DNA of 64,000 bases. Origin: Sphingomonas mucosissima (GTDB lineage Bacteria; Pseudomonadota; Alphaproteobacteria; Sphingomonadales; Sphingomonadaceae). Position 1 is the first letter of the stretch. The number at the start of each line of letters is the position of its first letter. The notes below the pieces were generated by a model. The model was not told where the DNA came from. It did not search any database and saw only the letters and a list, made by a program, of their open reading frames with translations. A program made the translations under genes and the position numbers. The DNA lies in contig NZ_NBBJ01000002.1 of assembly GCF_002197665.1 (NCBI RefSeq), forward strand, positions 434,001-498,000, in the 5' to 3' direction. Shown in pieces: positions 48,184 through 55,720 of the stretch.

Positions 48184-49307
48184 GCCGCGACCCTTTCCTT
48201 GGTGTCGACGGGGGAGGCGCCGGCGGCGACCGCATCGGCGTAGAGCGCACGCATCGCCTTTGCCGTGGCGCTCACTGTGAAATGGGCGCCGCGTTCACGC
48301 GCGGCGTCGGCCAGACGCGCGCGCTTGGTATCGTTGCCCATCACGTCGGCGATCGCATCGGCCCAGGCGGCGGGATCATCGCCTGCGACAAAGAGCGCGG
48401 CGCCGTCCCACAGCTCGCGGAAGGTGTCGATGTCCGATAGGATAAGCGGGCAGCCGGCCTGTGCCGCTTCCAGCACGGCAAGGCCGAATGGCTCGAACGA
48501 GGCTGCGGAAACGAAGACGGGCTGCGCGGCGAGCATCGCGGCAATGCCGTCCGGCGTCAGTTCTCCCAGCAGGCGGAGGTGCTCCACCGGAACGGAGGCG
48601 CCATGCGGTGCGCGGGTGGCGCCTGCTGCATAGAGCGGGGCGGCAAGGCGACCTGCAGCCGCATCGAGCAGCGGCGTGCGCTTCACCTCGTCCCACAGCC
48701 GGCCTGCGGTGAAGGCGATGTGCCGCATCGGCGCTGGCATGACCAAGGCCGGATGCCGGCCGTTGTGAACGGCGATCGGCTGCGTTGACAGGCCGTAGTG
48801 ACGCGCCACCGTGCGCGCATAGCTTTCGCTGGGCGCTACGACGCACGCGGCGCGACGAAGCCCTTCCGCGACGAGCGCACGGTGCCAGGCGAAGGCGGGA
48901 TCAAGCGTGGTGCCCGGCCGCGCAGCCTCCCACCAGGTGGATACGCAGCCATGCGCCACCGCGACCACGGGAAGATCGCCGGTGAGCCCGGCAGCAAGCG
49001 CCGGCTGGTTCACATGGATGAGATCGGCACGGTGTCGCGTCGCCAGCGCGGCGACCGTCGCGGCGGCATGGCGGACCGCAACGGCATCATCAGTGAGCCA
49101 GTCCAGCGGTTCGCCCGTGTCGACCAGCGTCACCCGGCGCAGCGCCGCCACTTCCGCGCGCTGCGCATCGGACGGCGGCGGGCCAAGCACCGCCAGCACC
49201 GTTTCGATGCCGGTCTCTGCCAACTCATTCGCCAGATCAACAGCGTAGCGCCAAACGCCGCCTACCGCATCAACCGTCATCAAAATGCGGCGCAACCGAT
49301 GCGTCAC
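48180..49307 (-). CDS. GT4-family glycosyltransferase
   Basis: This encodes 375 residues. The text MTVDAVGGVWRYAVDLANEL is a typical GT4 opening. HVNQPALAAGLTGDLPVVAVAHG, VVAPSESYARTVARHYG and the donor-binding ASFEPFGLAVLEAAQAGCPLIL (E-x7-E) fit GT4. GTG 49307 overlaps the upstream epimerase stop as GTGA; an ATG nine codons later is possible. In the operon it sits between nucleotide-sugar epimerases and the CgeB-like enzymes, so it probably adds one residue of the same glycan. Confidence 0.9.
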   Translation of the reverse strand: MTHRLRRILMTVDAVGGVWRYAVDLANELAETGIETVLAVLGPPPSDAQRAEVAALRRVTLVDTGEPLDWLTDDAVAVRHAAATVAALATRHRADLIHVNQPALAAGLTGDLPVVAVAHGCVSTWWEAARPGTTLDPAFAWHRALVAEGLRRAACVVAPSESYARTVARHYGLSTQPIAVHNGRHPALVMPAPMRHIAFTAGRLWDEVKRTPLLDAAAGRLAAPLYAAGATRAPHGASVPVEHLRLLGELTPDGIAAMLAAQPVFVSAASFEPFGLAVLEAAQAGCPLILSDIDTFRELWDGAALFVAGDDPAAWADAIADVMGNDTKRARLADAARERGAHFTVSATAKAMRALYADAVAAGASPVDTKERVAA

Positions 49308-50395
49308 ACCGCCACCTTCATCGCGGGTTGCGTCGCGGTGCCGAGCGGAAGGTCGCGTTCGGCGGAGAGCCAAGCGGCGAGGCGGCGGAGGCCGCTGCGC
49401 CAATCTGCGGGTCTCTCGAGACCAAGTGCCGCGTCGGCCGCACGGCGGTCCGCGACGAAGTAGCGCTGATCGCCGGCGCGCCAATCACCGAAGCGCAGAT
49501 CGATGGGGTGGCCAACGATCGCTTCGATCTCCGCCAACACGGTGCGCAGGCTGACCGCATTGTCGGGGCCGCCGCCAAGATTGAAGACGCGGCCGCTGTG
49601 CTGATCGATCTGCCGCCAGAGCGCGAGATAGGTGTCGACGGCGTCGCTGACCTCCAGGATGTCACGCACCTGATGGCCATCGCCATAGATATCGATCGAG
49701 CGCCCCTCGAGCGCGCGGATCAGAAAATGGGCGACCCATCCCTGATCCTCGGTGCCCATCTGGCGCTCACCATAGATGCAGCTCATCCGCAGGACGGCGC
49801 CGGGAATGCCATAGCTGCGCGCGTAATCGAGGACATATTGGTCCGCCGCCCCCTTGGAGCAGCCGTATGGCGTGTGGAAGTCGAGCGGGCGGGCTTCGCT
49901 GATCCCGTACGCGTTCACCAGCGGATCGACCGGCTGATAGCCGTTCGCCGTTTCGTCAAAGGTGAGATCGGCGAGATCGCCGTACACCTTGTTGGTAGAG
50001 GCGAAGATCACCGCCGGCGGCGCTTCGGACTGGCGCGCGGCCTCCAGGACGTTGAGCGTCCCAGCGATGTTGATCGCGAAGTCGGCCCGTGGATCGACGA
50101 GGCTGGTGGTCACGGCGACTTGCGCCGCCATGTGGAACACGGCTTGCGACGCTAGAACCGCGGCAGTCATTGCCCCCTCGTCGCGAATGTCGGCGATGCG
50201 CACGTCGATGCGGTCGCCGTGGTTTGCCTTCAACCATTCGAGATTGCGCTTCACGCCCTCGCGCACCAGCGCATCGTAAACGATGACGCGGTGCCCTTCG
50301 CCGGCCAGCCGATGTGCGATGTTGCTGCCGATGAAGCCGGCGCCGCCCGTCACCAGAATCGGGCGCTCGTCACCGTTAAGAGGGCCGCTGGTCAT
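49304..50395 (-). CDS. Extended SDR nucleotide-sugar epimerase (CDP-paratose 2-epimerase-like)
   Basis: This encodes 363 residues. The Rossmann motif is VTGGAGFIGSNIAHRL, the active-site Tyr/Lys are in TPYGCSKGAADQYV, and FASTNKVYGD with RMSCIYGERQMGTEDQGW is the pattern of CDP-paratose/tyvelose epimerases and relatives. It therefore probably interconverts nucleotide-activated sugars. Overlaps of 4 bases at both ends couple it to the other epimerase and to the GT4 gene. The exact sugar is not readable. Confidence 0.88.
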   Translation of the reverse strand: MTSGPLNGDERPILVTGGAGFIGSNIAHRLAGEGHRVIVYDALVREGVKRNLEWLKANHGDRIDVRIADIRDEGAMTAAVLASQAVFHMAAQVAVTTSLVDPRADFAINIAGTLNVLEAARQSEAPPAVIFASTNKVYGDLADLTFDETANGYQPVDPLVNAYGISEARPLDFHTPYGCSKGAADQYVLDYARSYGIPGAVLRMSCIYGERQMGTEDQGWVAHFLIRALEGRSIDIYGDGHQVRDILEVSDAVDTYLALWRQIDQHSGRVFNLGGGPDNAVSLRTVLAEIEAIVGHPIDLRFGDWRAGDQRYFVADRRAADAALGLERPADWRSGLRRLAAWLSAERDLPLGTATQPAMKVAV

Positions 50396-51510
50396 GCGAC
50401 CAGGCCGCGCTTTTCGAGTTCGGCACGCGCGTGGCTGACGCGATCCTCGGCGGTCTGCTGCGCGACCCAGTCGGCCAGCACGGCAAGCTCGGTCTCGAAG
50501 TCGGCAGTGGCGCGGAAGCCCAGCTTTTGCTCGGCAAGCGCGGTGTCGCAGAAGCAATGCCGGATGTCGCCGACCCGGGCCTTGCCGACGATCTCCGGGG
50601 TGGCGTCGTTCTGGCCCATCGCGCGGCCGAGCGCCTCAGCGACTTCGGTGACGGAGCGATCATTGCCCGAGCCGACGTTGAACGTGCCGCCGACCGCTTC
50701 CGGGAGGAAGAGCGAGTCGGCAAAGGCGCGGGCGACATCGCCGACGTGGACAAAGTCGCGGCGCTGCTCGCCGTCCTCGAACACCATCGGGCGCTGCTTG
50801 TTGAGGAGGCGCGAGGCGAAGATCGCGAGCACGCCGGTGTAGGGATTGGAGAGCGCCTGGCCGGGACCATAAACGTTGAACAAGCGCAGGCAGACGCTTT
50901 CGATGCCGTACGGCGCGCCCATAATGTGGGTCGTGCGCTCCTGCACATATTTGTTGAGCGCATAGATCGAGGAAAGCGCTGGGCGCTTCGTCTCCGGCGT
51001 GGCGACCGGCGTGAGTGGCCGGCCCTGCGCGTCGGTGGGATCCCATTGGCGCTGGCCGTCGCGGATCACGCCGCGCGCGGCATCCTCGACGAGGCTGCCG
51101 TCCGCGTCGCGGTACAGGCCCTCGCCATAGATGCTCATCGACGAGGCGGTGACGACGCGGCGGACCGGCTTGTCGATCAGTCGTTCGAAGAGAACCGCCG
51201 TGCCGACATCGTTGACCGACGTGTAGCGTTCCACCTCGTACATCGACTGCCCGACGCCAACTTCGGCGGCGAGGTGGACGATGCTGTCGACCCCGTCGAA
51301 CGCCTTGGCCACGGCGTCACCGTCGCGCACATCGGCAACGATCAACTCCGCTTCCGGCGACAGGTTCGCCGGGCGCGCGCCGCTGTCGCCGTGGACTTGC
51401 GGGAGCAAATTGTCGAGGATACGCACGCGGTGGCCGCGGCGGAGCAATTCTTCAGTGACAAAGCGGCCGATGAATCCGGCTCCGCCCGTGATCAGAATAT
51501 GTTCGCTCAT
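50392..51510 (-). CDS. Extended SDR epimerase (dTDP-rhamnose 4-epimerase-like)
   Basis: This encodes 372 residues and is the first gene of the six-gene glycan operon. ILITGGAGFIGRFVTEELL is the NAD-binding motif and SSIYALNKYVQER has the catalytic Tyr-x3-Lys. VVTASSMSIYGEGLY and RLFNVYGPGQALSNPYTGVLAI are the characteristic text of dTDP-L-rhamnose 4-epimerase-like enzymes. A GGGG-type ribosome-binding site precedes ATG 51510; the upstream 18-codon extension is discarded. The 192-base divergent region towards the phosphatase gene should hold the operon promoter. Confidence 0.88.
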   Translation of the reverse strand: MSEHILITGGAGFIGRFVTEELLRRGHRVRILDNLLPQVHGDSGARPANLSPEAELIVADVRDGDAVAKAFDGVDSIVHLAAEVGVGQSMYEVERYTSVNDVGTAVLFERLIDKPVRRVVTASSMSIYGEGLYRDADGSLVEDAARGVIRDGQRQWDPTDAQGRPLTPVATPETKRPALSSIYALNKYVQERTTHIMGAPYGIESVCLRLFNVYGPGQALSNPYTGVLAIFASRLLNKQRPMVFEDGEQRRDFVHVGDVARAFADSLFLPEAVGGTFNVGSGNDRSVTEVAEALGRAMGQNDATPEIVGKARVGDIRHCFCDTALAEQKLGFRATADFETELAVLADWVAQQTAEDRVSHARAELEKRGLVA

Positions 51511-51670
51511 TGATCCCCGCTTCGTGTTTGTATTGGTTTTCCGCCGGCTTAGGAGCGGCCCCACGGAAGCAGGAACATCTTCATCTACCCTTTTGTTCCC
51601 GAAGCGATATGACTTCCGCTCCTTTTGTGGTTCGGCGGAGGAACGTAGCGGCCTCCCGACCGTTCAGGCG

Positions 51671-51689
51671 GCATCTTCAACAAAGATGC
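51671..51689 (+). promoter_or_regulatory. Small hairpin just upstream of the phosphatase gene
   Basis: GCATCTT and AAGATGC are perfect 7-base arms with a 5-base loop, 14 bases before the probable start codon. This could be an operator or a translational hairpin, because the ribosome-binding purine run lies immediately after it. Confidence 0.35.
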
Positions 51690-51702
51690 GTTTCTGGGGG
51701 GC

Positions 51703-52302
51703 TTGTTGGCAGCAACTATCCATCTCGTGCGGCATGGCGCGCATGCCGATGCAGGACGGGTGCTTACCGGGCGGGGCGGGGACGACGGGTTGGCGACGGC
51801 GGGAACGGCGCAGGCGGCCTGGGCCGCCGGATACCTGGCGCGCCGGAACGTCGTTCGTGTGGAGAGCAGCCCGCAGCGGCGGACACGGGAAACGGCCGCG
51901 GTGATCGCAAAGGCGTGCGGTGGTGACCCTCGGGTGGCGCCCGCGCTGGACGAACTCGACTTTGGTGAGTGGACCGGCCGCGTGATCGCTGATCTGGACG
52001 GGGATCCTGACTGGACGCACTGGAACACCGTGCGATCACAGGCGCGCATCCCCGGCGGAGAGCGGATGACGGATGCCGTGACCCGTGCGGTCACCCATCT
52101 TGATACGCTCGGCGCCGGCACTTGGCCGGGCGCGATCGTCTGCGTGTCCCACTCCGATATCATCCGCGGCGTGGTGGCGCATTATCTCGGGCTATCGCTG
52201 GACCGGATGCTGGCCTTTGACGTGGATCCCGGTTCCATTACCAGCTTGGTCGTAGGTGAGTGGGGCGGACGGCTGCTGTCGCTGAACGTCCAAGCCCCCT
52301 GA
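51703..52302 (+). CDS. Histidine phosphatase family protein
   Basis: This encodes 199 residues. The catalytic motif LVRHGAHAD (RHG with the phospho-His) is close to the N-terminus, ESSPQRRTRETAAVI contains the conserved Arg, LDELDFGEWTG has the proton donor Glu, and VSHSDIIRGVVAHYLG the second His. The group includes phosphoglycerate mutase-like, cobalamin and lipid phosphatases; the substrate here is unknown. The start is TTG 51703 or TTG 51706 after a GGGGGG run; no ATG precedes the RHG motif. Divergent from the glycan operon. Confidence 0.85.
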   Translation: MLAATIHLVRHGAHADAGRVLTGRGGDDGLATAGTAQAAWAAGYLARRNVVRVESSPQRRTRETAAVIAKACGGDPRVAPALDELDFGEWTGRVIADLDGDPDWTHWNTVRSQARIPGGERMTDAVTRAVTHLDTLGAGTWPGAIVCVSHSDIIRGVVAHYLGLSLDRMLAFDVDPGSITSLVVGEWGGRLLSLNVQAP

Positions 52303-52309
52303 TGATCGA

Positions 52310-52813
52310 TCAGTTGCTGCTTTTCTCGTCAAGAGCATCGAGCACTTCTTCGGGCGAGACATCGCGCTTGATCTCGTCGATCTCGGGATCGGTGCTCACG
52401 CCCATCTTCTGCGCCATTCGCTCGATCATGCCGGCCAACCGTGTCAGTTCATGCTCGGTGAGCAGCGAGATATGAAGATCCAGATCGCCGCGCCGGTCCG
52501 CCGCGGCCGCCATCCGGTTCTGCGAAATCAGCACAAAGGTGGACAGGAAGATCGCCTCTACCGAAGCGCCCATTGCCAGCACGACGAACGTGGGATCGAA
52601 GGGCGCGAGCCCTGGTATCACGCCCAGATTCCAGGCAATCCATCCGCCGAAGAGCAGCGCATGAAGCGCCACGAAGCGCATCGATCCCGCAAACCGCGTG
52701 ATCGCGTCGGCAATCCGATCGCCGACTGGCGCGTGTTCCGCCTGACGTTCGGCCCGCGCGCTGAGACGTTCGATATTCTCGCGCAGCGTGTGAGCCATCC
52801 GAGGAGCGGTCAT
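52310..52813 (-). CDS. DUF1003 membrane protein
   Basis: This encodes 167 residues with two membrane helices (about 50-70 and 80-105; text FGGWIAWNLG and VLAMGASVEAIFLSTFVLISQNR) flanked by soluble helices. LSTFVLISQNRMAAAADRRGDLDLHISLLTEHE is typical of DUF1003. The C-terminus is acidic. ATG 52813 is chosen because an upstream extension is not family-like. It converges with the phosphatase gene 7 bases away. Function is unknown; the family occurs widely in proteobacteria. Confidence 0.88.
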   Translation of the reverse strand: MTAPRMAHTLRENIERLSARAERQAEHAPVGDRIADAITRFAGSMRFVALHALLFGGWIAWNLGVIPGLAPFDPTFVVLAMGASVEAIFLSTFVLISQNRMAAAADRRGDLDLHISLLTEHELTRLAGMIERMAQKMGVSTDPEIDEIKRDVSPEEVLDALDEKSSN

Positions 52814-52899
52814 GGTGCTGTTGTCCTGACATACATGCCGGCGGCAAACGCCCAGGCCGGCGACATCGACCAACCAACATTGTCCGAAAGGCGAATGAC

Positions 52900-53865
52900 G
52901 TGAATCAATTCATGCAGGCAGCGGTGCTCCAGGGACCAGGCACGGTCAGTGTCGAACAGGTGCCGGTGCCGCAGCCCGGCCCGGGCGAAGTGCGCGTGCG
53001 GATCGAGGGTTGCGGGGTTTGCGCTTCCAACATCGAGCCGTGGGAGGGGCAGCCTTGGTCGAGCTGGCCGGGCGCGCCCGGCGGCTTGGGGCACGAGGCC
53101 TGGGGCGTCGTCGACGCCATCGGGCAGGGCGCCGATTTGGAGGTCGGCACCCGCGTGGCGATGCTCTCCGAACGCGCCTTTGCGGGTTATGACGTCGCGC
53201 CCGTCGAGAAGGTAGTGCCGCTACCACCTGCGCTGGACGGCCAGCCGTTTCCGGGGGAGCCGATCGCCTGCGCCGTCAACATCTTCCGCCGCGCGCAGAT
53301 AGAGGCGGGCCAGTGGGTGGCGATCATCGGCATCGGCTTCCTGGGCGCGATCCTGACCCGGCTGGCGAGCGAGGCGGGCGCCAAGGTGATCGCCATTTCC
53401 CGCCGCGAGGAATCGCTGGAACTCGCCCGCCACTATGGCGCGGAAGTCACGATCCCGATGATCGATCATTACAAGATCATCGGTGAGGTGGGGCAGCGAA
53501 CCGGCGGCAGCTTCTGCCCGCGGGTGATCGAGGCGGTGGGCAAGCAATGGCCGCTTGACCTCGCCGGCGAGCTGATCGGGTTCGGCGGCCGATTGGTGAT
53601 CGCCGGCTACCATCAGGACGGCCCGCGGCAGGTGAACGTGCAGAACTGGAACTGGAAGGGCATTGACGTGATCAATGCCCATGAACGCGATCTGGCGGTG
53701 CAGATGCGGGGCTTGCGCGAGGCCGTCGAACTCGTCGCCAGCGGTCGGCTGGATCCAACGCCGCTCTACACCGGCCAATACCCGCTAGACCGACTCGGTG
53801 AGGCGCTGACGGCAACGCGCGACAAGCCCGGCAGATTCGTAAAGGCGCTGGTTACCATGGCCTGA
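52900..53865 (+). CDS. Zinc-type alcohol dehydrogenase-like (MDR) oxidoreductase
   Basis: This encodes 321 residues. An N-terminal GroES-like domain has GCGVCASNIEPWEG (the usual zinc Cys position) and GGLGHEAWGVVDAIGQGADL (catalytic-zinc His/Glu region). The nucleotide domain has VAIIGIGFLGAILTRLA. The structural-zinc Cys cluster of classical alcohol dehydrogenases is missing, and the middle part is shortened, so the protein is smaller than typical (about 350). Start is GTG 52900, with ATG 52912 as alternative. Likely an NAD(P)-dependent polyol or sugar dehydrogenase; the substrate is unknown. Confidence 0.85.
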   Translation: MNQFMQAAVLQGPGTVSVEQVPVPQPGPGEVRVRIEGCGVCASNIEPWEGQPWSSWPGAPGGLGHEAWGVVDAIGQGADLEVGTRVAMLSERAFAGYDVAPVEKVVPLPPALDGQPFPGEPIACAVNIFRRAQIEAGQWVAIIGIGFLGAILTRLASEAGAKVIAISRREESLELARHYGAEVTIPMIDHYKIIGEVGQRTGGSFCPRVIEAVGKQWPLDLAGELIGFGGRLVIAGYHQDGPRQVNVQNWNWKGIDVINAHERDLAVQMRGLREAVELVASGRLDPTPLYTGQYPLDRLGEALTATRDKPGRFVKALVTMA

Positions 53866-53882
53866 CATCGGCAGCGCACGGC

Positions 53883-53939
53883 GCTTCAATGGCTTAGCTC
53901 GGAAGGACCGCGACGGGACTTTCGACGCGCCATTGAAGC
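53883..53939. repeat. Inverted repeat after the dehydrogenase gene
   Basis: GCTTCAATGGC (53883-53893) and its exact complement GCCATTGAAGC (53929-53939) are separated by 35 bases. This begins 17 bases after the dehydrogenase stop. The long loop and lack of a T-run make a simple terminator unlikely. Confidence 0.5.
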
Positions 53940-54289
53940 ACCGGAAAGCGCGGCTGCAAGAATCCTAGGATCATCCGCGATTCGCGATAGTCGTCGTTCG
54001 ACGATGATCGAGTATTATTAAGTAAATCCAGTATCTTATAAGTTTTTCGACGCATTTTCGCGGGCCGGATCGAGTCAAGGCGGTATATTTCGAAAATGTG
54101 GCAGGGCGCGGACTTGATCGACTCACGAGCCTGTTCCTAAACCTTGGTCAGTCGCCACGGCACGTTCTGCCTGAGGCGCTCAAACGAACCATCGTCGTAG
54201 CCGAACGTGGCGGGGGCCACATCGGGGGACAGTTTTGCTCTGTTGATTTCTGGTCGTGACCTCGCGTCGCGGCCGCAGGAAAGGTGTGC
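53940..54289 (+). promoter_or_regulatory. AT-rich, GANTC-bearing upstream region of dnaA
   Basis: No gene is present. A visibly AT-rich island lies at about 54005-54060 in otherwise GC-rich DNA. GANTC sites (the CcrM methylation target in alphaproteobacteria) occur at 53979, 54072 and 54120. A perfect TCGTCG-TT-CGACGA palindrome lies at 53991-54004. This is probably the dnaA promoter region. I found no convincing cluster of DnaA boxes, so it is not called an origin. Confidence 0.5.
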
Positions 54290-55693
54290 GTGCCGTTGTC
54301 ACAGATTTTGGTGCCAGATGATGCAGGGGAATTGGCACAGGCATGGGCACAGGTGCGGACCAATTTGCGCGAGTCCGCCGGCGCACGGCTGTTCGATCAA
54401 TGGCTGAAGCCAATCCAGCTGGACGACAGCGGCGACGCGGATCGCATCCGCCTGACGCTGCCGTCAGCCTTCATGACCAACTGGGTCCGCAGCCATTATG
54501 CCGACCGGCTTTATCACGAATTCCGCGCGATCCTGCCGTATGTTCGCGCAGTCGCCATTGAAACGGCGCCCGCCCGTGAGGCGCCGGCGCTAGTCGCGAT
54601 CGCGCCAGTGCAGGCGCAGGCGCCGATAGCTCCGGCCATGGCCGAGCCGGCAGCGCTGTCGGACGTGGAGCGCCCCGCGCTCGAGCCACGCTACACTTTT
54701 GACCGGTTCGTGGTGGATCAGTCCAATCGCGTGGCGTTCAATGCGGCCAAGGCACTGGCCGAGCCCGGCCCGGTGCGGTTCAGCCCGCTGTTCCTCCATT
54801 CGGGTACGGGGCAGGGCAAGACCCACCTCATGCATGCGATCGGCCATTTCTTCTTGGCTGCCGTGCCCGGCGCGCGCGTCATCGCGATGTCGGCCGAGCG
54901 TTTCATGTTCGATTTCGTCGCTGCGCTGCGTGCGCGCGATACGTTCGCGTTCAAGGCGCGGCTGCGATCGGCCGATCTGCTGCTGATCGACGATCTGCAG
55001 TTCATCGCCGGCAAGGACGCGACCCAGGAAGAATTCTTCCACACCGTTAACGAGATCATGGGTGCGGGCAAGCGGCTGGTGATTTCCGCTGACCGCTGCC
55101 CACAGGCACTGGACGGCATCGAGCAGCGGATCATTGGGCGGATGGCGATCGGCCTGGTGGCGGACATCAAGGCGCCGTCGCTGGAGCTGCGCCGCACGAT
55201 CCTTGATCGCAAGATGGCCGATATGGCGGATGCAAACGTGCCCTGCGACGTGCTGGACATGCTGGCGGCGCGGATCACGGGCAATATTCGCGAGCTCGAG
55301 GGCGCGCTCAACCGGGTGGTCGCTTATGGGCAACTGACCGGCGAGACGATCGATCTGGACTTTGCCGTCGCCACGCTGGGCGACGTGCTGCGCGGCAGCC
55401 AGCGCCGGGTGACGATCGATGAGATCCAGAAGCTGGTGTCCACGCACTTCGACCTGAAGCCCGTGGACCTCGTCTCCGCACGCCGCGCGCGGGCCGTGGC
55501 ACGGCCGCGGCAGATCGCAATGTATCTGTCCAAGCGGCTGACGACCCGGTCGCTGCCCGAAATCGGCCGCAAGTTCGGCGGGCGCGACCATTCCACGGTG
55601 ATCCACGCCGTGCGGCGGATCGAGGAACTGCGCGATACTGATCGCGAGGTCGACGGGGCGGTGCGGGTGCTGATGCGCGAGCTGGAGGGCTGA
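54290..55693 (+). CDS. dnaA: Chromosomal replication initiator protein DnaA
   Basis: This encodes about 467 residues. Domain I is at 1-75 (LRESAGARLFDQWLKPIQL), followed by an Ala/Pro-rich linker. The AAA+ domain starts near 125 (YTFDRFVVDQSN) with Walker A HSGTGQGKTHLMHA (unusual Gln in place of the common Leu), Walker B LLLIDDLQFI and arginine-finger text DGIEQRIIGRMAIG. Domain IV ends with REIGRKF-like LPEIGRKFGGRDHSTVIHAVR, the DNA-binding signature. GTG 54290 is chosen because AGGAAAGG lies 5 bases upstream; GTG 54284 is possible. Unlike the textbook order, no dnaN/recF follows. Confidence 0.96.
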   Translation: MPLSQILVPDDAGELAQAWAQVRTNLRESAGARLFDQWLKPIQLDDSGDADRIRLTLPSAFMTNWVRSHYADRLYHEFRAILPYVRAVAIETAPAREAPALVAIAPVQAQAPIAPAMAEPAALSDVERPALEPRYTFDRFVVDQSNRVAFNAAKALAEPGPVRFSPLFLHSGTGQGKTHLMHAIGHFFLAAVPGARVIAMSAERFMFDFVAALRARDTFAFKARLRSADLLLIDDLQFIAGKDATQEEFFHTVNEIMGAGKRLVISADRCPQALDGIEQRIIGRMAIGLVADIKAPSLELRRTILDRKMADMADANVPCDVLDMLAARITGNIRELEGALNRVVAYGQLTGETIDLDFAVATLGDVLRGSQRRVTIDEIQKLVSTHFDLKPVDLVSARRARAVARPRQIAMYLSKRLTTRSLPEIGRKFGGRDHSTVIHAVRRIEELRDTDREVDGAVRVLMRELEG

Positions 55694-55720
55694 GCACGCG
55701 CTGATAACAGGCGCTCTGCT

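Noticed and set aside
53866..54289. Possible chromosomal replication origin beside dnaA
   Set aside because: No cluster of TTATCCACA-type DnaA boxes is visible. Alphaproteobacterial origins usually lie away from dnaA. The AT-rich island alone is not enough.
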